In this document: piece after piece, positions 1 to 6,487 of the stretch
Position numbering within the stretch: position 1 is the first letter of the stretch
Layout of the letters: every line of letters starts with the position of its first letter
Assembly (NCBI RefSeq): GCF_003293745.1
Contig: NZ_PTLZ01000005.1
Span: 1 to 64,000 of the forward strand
Origin: Herminiimonas fonticola
GTDB lineage: Bacteria > Pseudomonadota > Gammaproteobacteria > Burkholderiales > Burkholderiaceae_D
DNA: 64,000 nucleotides
Direction of reading: 5' to 3'
The notes under the pieces: model-generated
What the model saw: only the letters and a program-made list of their open reading frames with translations
What the model was told of the DNA's origin: nothing
The model's database searches: none
Program-made: the position numbers and the translations under genes

Positions 1-2
1 TG

Positions 3-203
3 CGTTCGGTTTGGCTATGCTCGCGCAATGATGCCATTGGCAATATCGCCGTCATGCTTGCAGCATTGGGAGTCTATGGCACAGGTTCTGGATGGCCGGA
101 TATAGCGGTCGCTACTCTGATGGGTACGTTAGGACTAACGGGAGCATGCTCAGTGGTCCGTCACGCCCGACGTGAGTTAACAGTCAACACGGCACCCACT
201 TAA
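3..203 (+). CDS. Cation diffusion facilitator family transporter, C-terminal part (partial)
   Basis: The open frame runs in from the window edge and stops at TAA 201-203, giving 66 residues. The peptide starts RSVWLCSRNDAIGN and continues with a hydrophobic stretch containing GVYGTGSGWPD. This is the typical end of CDF (CzcD/DmeF-like) metal/proton antiporters: the last transmembrane helices with the conserved HD/ND-x3-N metal-site helix, here N-D-A-I-G-N. Such proteins export Zn, Co, Cd or Ni across the inner membrane. The protein lacks a long cytoplasmic C-terminal domain, so it would be a short CDF form. Only the tail is visible, so the substrate cannot be told. It lies next to island genes and may be island cargo (inference). 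Confidence 0.75.
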   Translation, partial: RSVWLCSRNDAIGNIAVMLAALGVYGTGSGWPDIAVATLMGTLGLTGACSVVRHARRELTVNTAPT

Positions 204-214
204 GCACACATAAA

Positions 215-240
215 GAATGATGCTTTGGGCCGATAGCAGC
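215..240 (+). repeat. Dispersed intergenic repeat, copy 1
   Basis: The unit reads GAATGA-TGCTTTGGGCCGAT-AGCAGC. It matches the unit at 33336-33362 with one indel and two mismatches, and is related to units at 25483-25527 and 28001-28050. It lies between genes, just after the CDF stop codon. Confidence 0.6.
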
Positions 241-260
241 CCCCTTTTTAGAACTGGCAG

Positions 261-344
261 TGACAGATGACACATGCTTAGATCACGTCAACTCTCGACC
301 ATTCTTTAACTGTTTTCAATTTTTATACTGTGACATATGACACA
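261..344 (+). repeat. Paired TGACA-n-ATGACACA repeats, 70 bp apart
   Basis: TGACAGATGACACA at 261-274 and TGACATATGACACA at 331-344 differ by one base and start exactly 70 bp apart. Each contains a short internal direct repeat of TGACA. A related TGTCACA motif occurs at 417-423 and again at 5146-5152. Such arrays are typical of transposase-binding ends or of operators. They lie upstream of the 513 gene pair. The role is not known. Confidence 0.5.
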
Positions 345-478
345 CACTAACCAAGCCATAGGAATTTTTTAATGGTTTAGCCGCTAAACATTTCAGCTCC
401 TTGATATTGCCGTAAGTGTCACACATTTAAAAACAGGAATGCCCCAAAAAAGTGTTGCGTCAGGATGACCATTCTTTA
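297..478 (+). repeat. Direct repeat GACCATTCTTTA, two copies 170 bp apart
   Basis: Identical 12-mers lie at 297-308 and 467-478. The second copy overlaps the -35 region of the likely promoter of the 513-1769 unit, so the pair could be an operator for autoregulation. The stretch 204-512 contains no convincing gene, only these repeats, the 261/331 repeats and the promoter. Confidence 0.45.
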
Positions 479-497
479 GGTGTTTAGTTAGAAGTTC

Positions 498-503
498 TAT
501 AAT
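498..503 (+). promoter_or_regulatory. -10 box of a probable leaderless promoter
   Basis: A perfect TATAAT lies at 498-503, and a weak -35 (TTTAGG, 475-480) precedes it by 17 bp. Transcription would start about 509-511, directly at the ATG at 513. No Shine-Dalgarno sequence precedes the ATG, which fits a leaderless mRNA. Confidence 0.5.
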
Positions 504-512
504 ATAAACATC

Positions 513-1247
513 ATGGATACCAAAGAGATTCTTCAATTCCACATCGACGTTTTTCGCCCAGAAACCATTCCAATGGCGAGACTCGCTGAATACATGGCCG
601 CGTTAGCTGCTTTGTATGGAAATAATGAACGTGTGCATTTTGACAAAATGCGTACAGGCAGTGCCGTGTTGCAAACAAAAATTGAAGAGTCAGCTATTCA
701 GAAGGTTGATAAGCGATTGCACCTAGTGCATGACATCGATGCGCCTGACGATGTTCAAAAAGCTTATGCGCAAATCAATAGCCTTTTACGTACTGACAAT
801 GCAGTTGGAAAAATAAAACGGGAAAAAGGCGCTGCGATTCTGACTTTTCCTGGTCGAAATACGATCGTTCAAAAAACATACAAGGTTCGCGAAGCGGGCG
901 TATTGGATGGTGTGGTTATCCGAATAGGAGGGAGAGATAGCACCATTCCTGTTTGGCTAGAAGACCATAGCGGAAAAGTTTTTTATTGTGAAGCAAACAA
1001 GGATATGGCCCGCGAATTGATCAAGCATTATCTTGGTAATCCTATTCGAGTTACTGGCCAAGGCGACTGGTTGCGCGGCGAAGATGGTCAATGGAAGTTA
1101 GAAAAATTTAAAATTACTGATTCAGTCGTACTTGATGCAACGCCAATCGAAGAGATATTAAATACGGCTCGTGCTGCAAGTGGGAATGGTTGGAATGAAT
1201 TAGATGACCCAATAAAAGAACATTTATTCATCAGGGGCTCGAATTAA
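513..1247 (+). CDS. Unknown protein, upstream partner of a PIN-domain protein
   Basis: This is a 244-residue soluble protein that I do not recognise. The first half is mostly helical and charged. Residues about 110-215 look beta-rich, with several strand-turn patterns such as VVIRIGGRDSTIPVWLED and IRVTGQGDWLRGEDG, perhaps an OB-fold or similar small barrel. There is no signal peptide and no membrane segment. The stop TAA (1245-1247) directly abuts the ATG of the PIN gene, so the two are surely co-transcribed and probably work together. The position fits the antitoxin or regulator of a PIN toxin, but the protein is much larger than usual VapB antitoxins. Start chosen at the ATG just after the TATAAT box. 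Confidence 0.7.
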   Translation: MDTKEILQFHIDVFRPETIPMARLAEYMAALAALYGNNERVHFDKMRTGSAVLQTKIEESAIQKVDKRLHLVHDIDAPDDVQKAYAQINSLLRTDNAVGKIKREKGAAILTFPGRNTIVQKTYKVREAGVLDGVVIRIGGRDSTIPVWLEDHSGKVFYCEANKDMARELIKHYLGNPIRVTGQGDWLRGEDGQWKLEKFKITDSVVLDATPIEEILNTARAASGNGWNELDDPIKEHLFIRGSN

Positions 1248-1769
1248 ATGGTGGCTTTCGACGCAGGCATTTTAATCAAGCTTCTTGATCCTCGTACCTC
1301 TGAGGAGGATCGAGATAAAATCAGTTACCTCATATCTGTTTTGCAAAAAGATAAGGTAAAAATAATTATCCCTACGCCCGCTGTATCTGAGTTCTATGTG
1401 AAAGCAGATCCAGGAGTATTGGATGCATTCAAAGGGAAAGCTGCGTTCTTAATCGCATCCTTTGATGAAAAGTCTGCAATCGAATGTGCACTTAGTGTTA
1501 GTGCGGCAAAACGATCTGGCCACAAAAAAGCTGGACAACAAGAAGCTACTTGGGCAAAAGTGAAGTTTGATCATCAGATCGTAGCAATAGCCAAAGCTAA
1601 TCAGGCAGACACAATTTATTCGGAAGATCGCGGTTTACGATCGTTTGCCACGGCTCAAGGCCTTCAGACTTTTTCGATAGCAGATTTGCCGGAAAATCCG
1701 GCTTCAGCGCAAAAGAAACTGGAACTAGTCGTCGTTACTGGGCCACTAGCGCAAGAAGCTCGCGGCTAA
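1248..1769 (+). CDS. PIN-domain ribonuclease-like protein
   Basis: This is a 173-residue protein with the four acidic positions expected of a PIN (VapC-like) RNase: Asp5 in MVAFD, Glu48 in PAVSEF, Asp108 in KFDHQIVAIA, and Asp127 in YSEDRGL. PIN domains bind Mg2+ or Mn2+ through these residues and cut RNA; VapC toxins cleave tRNA or rRNA. It is longer than a typical VapC (about 130-140 aa), with an insertion around residues 55-105 and a short C-terminal tail. Its start codon follows the stop of the 244-aa gene with no gap. A toxin role with the upstream protein as partner is inference; a defence or RNA-processing role is equally possible. Confidence 0.8.
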   Translation: MVAFDAGILIKLLDPRTSEEDRDKISYLISVLQKDKVKIIIPTPAVSEFYVKADPGVLDAFKGKAAFLIASFDEKSAIECALSVSAAKRSGHKKAGQQEATWAKVKFDHQIVAIAKANQADTIYSEDRGLRSFATAQGLQTFSIADLPENPASAQKKLELVVVTGPLAQEARG

Positions 1770-1832
1770 TATTTAGCGCACAAAAGGCAAGTGCTCATTG
1801 ATGACGGATCAAGTAAAGAGAATCGTTTTTTA

Positions 1833-2009
1833 CTATTGATCGTGCTCAGGATATTCATCCGCCGCTGTCTTAAATTTTCCGAGCATCGCCTTGGCTTCAT
1901 GTGCTGCGTTTTTTGTAAGGTCGGGGCCGTCTTGTCCGTACATAGCCTTATATGTGTCTCTCGCCGTGTTAGAGCTGAAACCGGCATCTACTAAAGTATT
2001 AATCGCCAT
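1833..2009 (-). CDS. Small hypothetical protein, 58 aa
   Basis: The minus strand encodes 58 residues beginning MAINTLVDAGF and ending ATG-proximal to TAG at 1833-1835. The peptide is acidic-basic mixed and helical, with a possible HTH-like start (VDAGFSSNTARDTYKAM). A TGA directly precedes the ATG in frame. A strong AAGGAGG (2032-2038 on the minus strand) is instead spaced for ATG-ATG at 2018-2023, which opens another frame of only about ten codons. So either this gene is read by re-initiation, or a one- or two-base change has broken an originally longer start. Function unknown. Confidence 0.5.
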   Translation of the reverse strand: MAINTLVDAGFSSNTARDTYKAMYGQDGPDLTKNAAHEAKAMLGKFKTAADEYPEHDQ

Positions 2010-2094
2010 TCAATCTGCATCATGGTTTTGCCCTCCTTGATTAATAACTTCGCAGAGTATTTATTGATTTTCAATCCTATATTTATGGGAAAAA

Positions 2095-2133
2095 AACTGC
2101 CACGGTTGCCCATTGTTAAGAAGCGTGGCAGTT
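2095..2133. repeat. 10-bp perfect inverted repeat
   Basis: AACTGCCACG (2095-2104) and CGTGGCAGTT (2124-2133) are perfect complements across a 19-bp spacer. It sits in the otherwise gene-poor stretch 2010-2272 between the small ORF and istB. There is no T-run after either arm, so it is a poor terminator. It could be a protein-binding or recombination site. Confidence 0.5.
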
Positions 2134-2272
2134 ATGTTGGTATGGGCGATACCTTCATTGCGATAATGCCGCAATGCAATGGTCAATTATTTATGGCGTC
2201 ACATTCATTTTTTCTTACACCTTAAAATGCACCAGTACAGGTGAGATCTTTCGGGTACTTGCACACTAAGGC

Positions 2273-3034
2273 TCAAGTAATAATCGTCTTGTTAGACTTC
2301 TTTGCAGTTGCGCCTTTAATTTTTCTGAGCGACTCTCCGCTTAACTGCAAAGTATAAGAGCTGTGCGCGATACGATCCATGATTGCGTCGGCGACAGTTT
2401 TATTGTCCAACGCATCATGCCAATGACTCATTGGAAATTGACTGGTGATGATCATAGACCGTATCCCTAACCGGCTATCGACAAGCTCAAGTAAATCGTT
2501 TTGAGCTCGTTTTGAGAACGTCTCAATTCCCCAGTCATCCAATATCAGTAAATCAATTTTCTTTAATTGTTCCAGTCGCAGACTAAACGTGCCTGAAGCG
2601 CGCGCCGAAAGTAGGTTTTCCATTAGCATGGGCACGCGCACGAAATGGGCCGAAAGGCCTAGCCTGCATGCGTAATTAGCGAGAGCACATGCGAGCCATG
2701 TTTTCCCCGTCCCGGTGGGGCCAGTAATGACCAAATTGTTTTGCTGCCTAACCCAGTCAAGATTCGTGAGAGAAAGCATGGTCGATTTATCTAAACCGCG
2801 AGATGATCGATAGTCGATTTCTTCGATGGAAGCCCCTATTGGTAATTTCGCTTTTTTAAGCAACATTTGAAGCCGCTTATTTTCTCGAACAGTGGACTCG
2901 TGATCGACCATACTTCGCACGCGATGTTCAAATGGGAGATCATTCATTGTCGGATTTCCAAGTTGGCGTTCCAACTCTGCGGCCATGCCAAATAGTTTTA
3001 ATGTATTAAGCTGGTCTATCGTGTTTTGCATCAT
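2273..3034 (-). CDS. istB: IS21 helper ATPase (IstB-like)
   Basis: This is a 253-aa AAA+ ATPase, related to DnaC, that loads onto target DNA and activates the IS21 transposase. Walker A is GPTGTGKT at residues 105-112; Walker B is LLILDDW at 162-168. The N-terminal helical domain (1-95) is typical, and the length matches the family (about 250 aa). Its start codon overlaps the istA stop (ATGA), implying translational coupling. The gene looks intact. Confidence 0.93.
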   Translation of the reverse strand: MMQNTIDQLNTLKLFGMAAELERQLGNPTMNDLPFEHRVRSMVDHESTVRENKRLQMLLKKAKLPIGASIEEIDYRSSRGLDKSTMLSLTNLDWVRQQNNLVITGPTGTGKTWLACALANYACRLGLSAHFVRVPMLMENLLSARASGTFSLRLEQLKKIDLLILDDWGIETFSKRAQNDLLELVDSRLGIRSMIITSQFPMSHWHDALDNKTVADAIMDRIAHSSYTLQLSGESLRKIKGATAKKSNKTIIT

Positions 3035-4590
3035 GATTCGGTTTCCTTATCTGTTTGTAAAAGTTCGTTGTAATAATCGGCACCTCTAATATTGCTGTGG
3101 ACGATCTCTTTACTTACTTCTGTATGTTCTTGGCCTAGCAGGCGATCCAAATTTTTCGAAAGAAGATTGCGCAATTCTGGCGTGCCGGTGATGTTGTTCT
3201 TAAACGCATACGCACATCCTTCCTCTAAACGTGATTTGCCATAGTTAGCTAGAAGGACTTTCATGGCTTGCGTAATACGATATCCAAACAGATAGCCTTT
3301 TATTTTTGATAGCTGCGCTTGGAGAAGAAGCACAGTGTTTGGTCCAATCTCAGTTGCCCACTGCAATGCTTCTGGTTCTGACCATTGCAAAACCGCTTTA
3401 TGCGTCGGATGCTGATGCTGACTTAGGGTCGTGCTGCCATCTGGTTCAAAATTGCGTGTATGTGTTGCAATGCACTTTCCCTTTGAGAACAAGTCCAAAG
3501 AGTGACTGGACAAACAATATTCGAGCTCCCGTCCTTTAAGTTGATAAGGCACACTGTAAAAATGTCGTTCTACACATACGTGATAATCATTCGCCGCACG
3601 CACCTTGCCCCAGTCTGAGAAGGCGTAACGTTCTGCCGGCAATGGCGACAATGCCGGTTGTTCTAACTCTAGCCATCTGCTGAAACGTGAACCTGGGAGC
3701 TTTTGAAATGTTTTTCTATTGAGCTTTTCTAAAAGCGGGCTGATTGCTTGATTCATCTCATCGAGTGAAAAGAATTTGCGATTGCGTAGCGAAAATAAGA
3801 TCCAGCGTTGAGCAAGTAAAACGCCAGCCTCTGCTTTGGATTTATCTCGGGGCTCCCGTGGACGGGCAGGAAATGGATGAATGCCGTAGTAGCGGCACAT
3901 GACGTTGTACGACTCGTTGATAACTGGCGCCACGCGATCCGCTTTAGTAACTGCAGATTTGAGATTGTCGGGAACAACAATTCGTGGAACGCCTCCGAAG
4001 AACTCAAACATTCTTGCGTGCGAAGCAATCCAGTCCCTAGATTTTTGGGACCATGTTGCCTCGCAAAAGGTGTAATTTGAACCGCCTAATACACCAACGA
4101 AGATTTGTACTTTCTTCAACTCGCCGGTTTGAGAATCTGTAACACTAAGAGTCGCGCCAGAGTAATCCACATAAACTACTTCTCCATAGACGGCAGTTTG
4201 TCGCATCGAAATCTGTAACGACTTTCTAAATGCGTTATAGCGCCGACAATATTGTGAATAGCCAAAATGCTCTTCTGGCGGGGAAGCATCGATCCATTCT
4301 TGATGCAAGATTGCTAGCGATGCTCCTTTCTGTCCAAGCGCCAAATGAACTGCTGCAAAATCAATGTCTGATGTGATCGTGTGATTAAACGCTTTGACTG
4401 GTGGATACAATTTTTCCTCCAGTAAATCGTCATCTATTTCGTCTGGCAGAGGCCAAGGTAATTGGGCATTAACAAACCTATGCCGAAAGTCCGACACCGT
4501 TTCACGGTTGACGCCTGTATATCTGGACGTTTCGCGATTCGATAACTCTTTAGTAAATATGCATACAAGGACATCGCGAATTTTTCGCAT
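3031..4590 (-). CDS. istA: IS21-family transposase (IstA-like)
   Basis: This is a 519-aa DDE transposase. I start it at the ATG at 4590 (MRKIRDVL) because AGGAG lies about 8 bp upstream; the frame is open for 68 more codons upstream but with no ribosome site. An N-terminal HTH spans about residues 18-35. The catalytic triad is visible in an RNase H-like core: Asp142 (VYVDYSG), Asp208 (VPDNLKS) and Glu254 (KSKAEAG). A Mu-type C-terminal region follows. The protein drives cut-and-paste or circle-mediated transposition with IstB. It seems intact, so the element may be active. Confidence 0.92.
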   Translation of the reverse strand: MRKIRDVLVCIFTKELSNRETSRYTGVNRETVSDFRHRFVNAQLPWPLPDEIDDDLLEEKLYPPVKAFNHTITSDIDFAAVHLALGQKGASLAILHQEWIDASPPEEHFGYSQYCRRYNAFRKSLQISMRQTAVYGEVVYVDYSGATLSVTDSQTGELKKVQIFVGVLGGSNYTFCEATWSQKSRDWIASHARMFEFFGGVPRIVVPDNLKSAVTKADRVAPVINESYNVMCRYYGIHPFPARPREPRDKSKAEAGVLLAQRWILFSLRNRKFFSLDEMNQAISPLLEKLNRKTFQKLPGSRFSRWLELEQPALSPLPAERYAFSDWGKVRAANDYHVCVERHFYSVPYQLKGRELEYCLSSHSLDLFSKGKCIATHTRNFEPDGSTTLSQHQHPTHKAVLQWSEPEALQWATEIGPNTVLLLQAQLSKIKGYLFGYRITQAMKVLLANYGKSRLEEGCAYAFKNNITGTPELRNLLSKNLDRLLGQEHTEVSKEIVHSNIRGADYYNELLQTDKETES

Positions 4591-4771
4591 GTCAGTTCTC
4601 CTATTGACCATAGCAATATGCTTAGCACCGCCCAGGCGGGCATTTTCATTAAGCGTCGAGTGGCGAAATCGCGCACGCAACAAGGCACTTCGATGAGATC
4701 GAAGTATTGACAGGGAATATGGGAAGGGAGATACTGAGCTCGGATCGCTTCTAGTTATCCAAAGCTGTACA

Positions 4772-4801
4772 AAAGGCTGTGAGTTGATGCTCACAGCCTT
4801 T
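4772..4801 (-). terminator. Rho-independent-like terminator
   Basis: Twelve-bp perfect arms (4772-4783 and 4790-4801) enclose a 6-nt loop, with TTTT following on the minus strand. It lies 29 bp past the stop of the 4830 gene. A second small palindrome (TCTGCCT-CCC-AGGCAGA, 4809-4825) precedes it. Confidence 0.7.
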
Positions 4802-4829
4802 GTCGTTTCTGCCTCCCAGGCAGATTAAG

Positions 4830-5123
4830 TCATGACGATTCTCCCTCCGTCAGCGTAGGCAAGACACTGAGCGTTGCGCGTTCGCGTTGGGCCGCAAGCC
4901 AGACAGCAATATCTTTCACTAACGCGAATTTTCCCCTGCGATTCTCAATATCGAATATCGGTACTGGCACAGTTTTTCTTGATATCGCTTGCCGAAACGC
5001 TTCCTTAGACGCGTAACCCAAGGTGATGCGTAAATTGTCATTGGAAACCATAGGCCCAAAGCGACTCGTTAGCTCTCGCTCAAGCAGCGTTGCCAATGGC
5101 TCATCAAATTTAAATTCAGTCAT
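4830..5123 (-). CDS. Small helix-turn-helix-like DNA-binding protein
   Basis: This is a 97-aa soluble protein. The middle part (about residues 28-75) reads like an excisionase/MerR-type winged helix: a strand-helix run (NLRITLGYASKEAFRQAIS), then a basic wing-like turn (RRGKFALVKDIAVWLAAQ). Such small proteins often regulate mobile-element genes or act as directionality factors. AAGG precedes the ATG. The gene has its own terminator at 4772-4801, so it is not co-transcribed with istA. I do not recognise a precise family; function is inferred from pattern only. Confidence 0.6.
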   Translation of the reverse strand: MTEFKFDEPLATLLERELTSRFGPMVSNDNLRITLGYASKEAFRQAISRKTVPVPIFDIENRRGKFALVKDIAVWLAAQRERATLSVLPTLTEGESS

Positions 5124-5319
5124 ACCTTCGCTTTGTATCTAGCTGTCACATATTTTTCTGCGGGACTATCAATCTTAACAATCATGATTGATTGAATAAA
5201 CCTATATCTATAGTGCTTAAGTTCACTCCCGTTACATAAAGAGAAATTTATTAAGTTGTTGAATACTTTGAATAAATTATCTGTATTCTTTCAAATCTTA
5301 ATACTTTCACGACATATAA

Positions 5320-6207
5320 ATGCCAGCTAAGCGAGAAAAAAGACGGGATGAATTGGTTGATCCGATACGGACGATCAACTGGTTTAATTGTTTATGTGAG
5401 GAGCTTGGCACCTATGAGCCGCGTGAGATTCAACGAATTCTGCAACCGCACATCATTGAGAATCGCGGTAATGAAATCAAGAACAATAGGTATTTGGAAT
5501 ATTCGCGGGGCGTGCATGTGCCGTATCCCGCTTTAGTGCTATGTGCAGAAAAGTTGGTCGAAGGTTCTAGTTGGGAACTGAACCATACCTTGTGGTCTGT
5601 TCTGCGTCACAAAACCTCCGTAGAAAAATATGCCCACGAATGGCTTCACCAGCTAGTAGGAATTATTCAGTCTTTAACATTTGGTACAAGAAATGACATT
5701 CGTCTGAGAGGTGATCGCCACTTCCTTGGTGCACTTGAGCGGCGGGCCAGCCTCGATAGCTTGACAGCACTGACAATCATATTGCGTTTAAATCATGAGC
5801 GTGGTGACTATGAACAAGTGTGGGAATGCTCTAAAAGCATATTCCGAGTCTTGCTCATTATAGGAAATGAATTTAACAGCCGAGATATTAGTGCGAGAGT
5901 TTTTACGCTTTATCGTGAACGAGTTTTTAATCTCGCTCGATTCAACGGCTGCCGCATGTATCTTGAAGAGTGTAATTATCCTGTTCTAGCAAGAGCGTTT
6001 CACGAGTTATCAGAACATTTACGACAACGAAGTTCGCATGTACCCGATAAAAAAATGGCTAGCTACTATGCTATGCAAATTTTGAATGGACAAAGAATTC
6101 AATCTTCAAAAAAATTCTTTGAACCGCTGATCGGACCGGATTTGGATATTGGGCCACCGTCTCCAGAAAATCTTGATCTTTATAACAAATGTAAATGGCA
6201 AGTTTGA
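5320..6207 (+). CDS. Unknown protein, 3' end probably replaced by a repeat block
   Basis: This is a 295-aa soluble protein, basic at the N-terminus (MPAKREKRRDEL), with helical content throughout and no recognisable domain, signal or membrane segment. The region upstream (5124-5319) is AT-rich. No Shine-Dalgarno is visible; TATAAA directly precedes the ATG, so a leaderless start or a later start is possible. The last codons (CKWQV) and the stop lie inside the first unit of the 24-bp tandem repeats at 6196. The natural C-terminus has therefore probably been cut off by the event that brought in the repeats. It is island cargo of unknown role. Confidence 0.6.
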   Translation: MPAKREKRRDELVDPIRTINWFNCLCEELGTYEPREIQRILQPHIIENRGNEIKNNRYLEYSRGVHVPYPALVLCAEKLVEGSSWELNHTLWSVLRHKTSVEKYAHEWLHQLVGIIQSLTFGTRNDIRLRGDRHFLGALERRASLDSLTALTIILRLNHERGDYEQVWECSKSIFRVLLIIGNEFNSRDISARVFTLYRERVFNLARFNGCRMYLEECNYPVLARAFHELSEHLRQRSSHVPDKKMASYYAMQILNGQRIQSSKKFFEPLIGPDLDIGPPSPENLDLYNKCKWQV

Positions 6208-6287
6208 AATGCGAACAGGTGGCAGGTTTGAAATGCGTATGAGTGGCAACTTTGAGATGCGGCTTAGTGGCAACTTACATGCGAATA
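6196..6287 (+). repeat. Four tandem repeats with an exact 24-bp period
   Basis: TGGCA starts at 6196, 6220, 6244 and 6268, each 24 bp apart. The consensus is TGGCARSTTTGARATGCG followed by 6 variable bases; the fourth unit is 2 bp shorter in its core. The block begins inside the last codons of the 295-aa gene and reaches the last codons of the broken ORF at 6275. Arrays like this are typical of transposase-binding sites at the ends of IS21- or Tn7-like elements, or of iterons. Confidence 0.8.
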
Positions 6288-6487
6288 CTCACATTAGCGA
6301 AGATACTTCGCCAGTTGATTTTGGCCCCCTTTATTAACGTTCGCGATTCAACTAAATCAGTTTGATCCCAAATGAAGTCACTAAATATGGAAATTCTGCC
6401 GACTGCAGCGTCCGCGGGTACAAGTCTGCTAACGATCTTTAGCTCAAAGAACGTATTTATCTGCGAATAGTTGGCGTTATTCATCAC
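6275..6487 (-). pseudogene. Truncated third ORF of the recombinase module
   Basis: About 70 codons are open, starting with GTG-ATG (6482-6487) that overlaps the TGA of the 652-aa recombinase gene by 4 bp, so translation is coupled. The peptide is not recognisable. The frame ends in the fourth unit of the 24-bp repeat block, so the gene seems to have lost its 3' part. Tandem tyrosine-recombinase modules are often accompanied by a third small protein, and this may be its remnant (inference). Confidence 0.5.

Larger units (their letters stand above)
2273..4590 (-). mobile_element. IS21-family insertion sequence core (istA-istB)
   Basis: The two genes overlap by 4 bp in the order transposase then ATPase, which is the IS21 family layout. 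I could not define terminal inverted repeats: candidate ends lie between 2226 and 2272 on one side and between 4612 and 4770 on the other, but no matching pair was found by eye. A hairpin (4687-4694 with 4698-4705) lies upstream of istA. Confidence 0.75.

Noticed and set aside
2022-2225. Plus-strand ORF of 67 codons
   Set aside because: It has no ribosome site and covers the inverted repeat at 2095-2133; the internal ATG 2083 frame is no better supported.
4591-4794. N-terminal extension of the transposase up to 4794
   Set aside because: No ribosome site at 4794, the segment includes a hairpin arm and does not look like the family; AGGAG fits ATG 4590.
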